Below, piece after piece: positions 13,507-13,753 of a stretch of 13,753 nucleotides of DNA. How positions within the stretch are numbered: position 1 is the first letter of the stretch; the number at the start of each line of letters is the position of its first letter. Made by a program: the position numbers and the translations under genes. Under the pieces are notes generated by a model. It was not told where the DNA came from. It ran no database searches and was given only the letters and a program-made list of their open reading frames with translations. This DNA comes from Treponema sp. UBA2869 (GTDB lineage: Bacteria > Spirochaetota > Spirochaetia > Treponematales > Treponemataceae): positions 29,087-42,839 of the forward strand of contig DEEV01000115.1 in assembly GCA_002350445.1 (NCBI GenBank). The letters run 5' to 3'.

Positions 13507-13753
13507 TTAATAGTTTTCAAGGTTTGACATCATTTCTTTTGCATATTCTATAGTCATTCCTTTTGCTGTTGATAAACGCCCTTCTTTAAGATGTAAGAAT
13601 AAAGCTTTACTAAGAGATATACCTCCACAAAAAGATAAACAAGTGCCATCACTTAAGTAATTATCCATTTCTTCATCAGAGATATTATCAATGCTTAATC
13701 TTGCAACATCTGTAATATTGATGCTCTGAAGAATGGTATCATTTTTTGCTAAT
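13507..13753 (-). CDS. C-terminal fragment of an unidentified protein
   Basis: The minus strand is open from the right edge to a TAA at 13507-13509, giving the last 81 residues of a protein that begins outside the window. The visible part is soluble and mixed in charge, with LSIDNISDEEMDNYLSD and a Cys-x-x-x-x-Cys in CLSFCGG, and it ends in MMSNLENY. I do not recognise a family. Codon use resembles the neighbours. The 17-base gap to the HD-GYP gene suggests co-transcription. The open frame and the ordered spacing make it a likely real gene, but no function can be given. Confidence 0.7.
   Translation of the reverse strand, partial: LAKNDTILQSINITDVARLSIDNISDEEMDNYLSDGTCLSFCGGISLSKALFLHLKEGRLSTAKGMTIEYAKEMMSNLENY

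Overview
The window looks like chromosome from a host-associated spirochaete, most likely Treponema or a close relative. This is an inference from moderate-to-low GC, a relaxed lipoprotein signal on a TAXI-type receptor, several HD/HD-GYP phosphohydrolases and the overall protein character. No rRNA or marker gene is present to prove it. The layout is compact and housekeeping-like. I see no insertion sequences, tRNAs, CRISPR arrays or phage genes, and no gene-free stretch longer than about 300 bases.

Layout: (1) 1-1992, minus strand: a TAXI-family TRAP transport operon (receptor lipoprotein, DUF1850 membrane protein, start of a fused 4TM/12TM permease running off the left edge). (2) 2001-3897, plus strand: leuA preceded by a complete leucine attenuator, with a 15-residue leader peptide carrying four consecutive CTA Leu codons, competing pause and antiterminator hairpins, and a strong intrinsic terminator. 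(3) 3939-4433: a small stand-alone CBM48 protein with its own promoter and a terminator shared with the convergent cluster. (4) 4463-7394, minus strand: a tight cluster of an unrecognised membrane protein, an MscS channel, an HD phosphohydrolase and the YhbY ribosome-assembly protein. (5) 7500-9625, minus strand: nth and metK, with metK on its own consensus promoter and structured leader. (6) 9702-12134: a membrane HD-GYP protein and long-form hisG, transcribed divergently from back-to-back promoters. (7) 12228-13753, minus strand: a TSCPD protein, a soluble HD-GYP protein and the C-terminus of an unidentified gene, probably co-transcribed.

The best find is the leuA leader. Its parts (Leu-codon run, 1:2 pause hairpin, 2:3 antiterminator, 3:4 terminator with eight Ts) can be read directly from the sequence and fit ribosome-mediated attenuation by charged leucyl-tRNA. 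Other points of interest are a possibly leaderless start for that peptide, a hairpin between the TAXI receptor and its membrane partners, an unclassified structured metK leader, an unidentified gene next to an HD-GYP protein, and a concentration of HD-type phosphohydrolases hinting at cyclic-di-GMP and nucleotide signalling.
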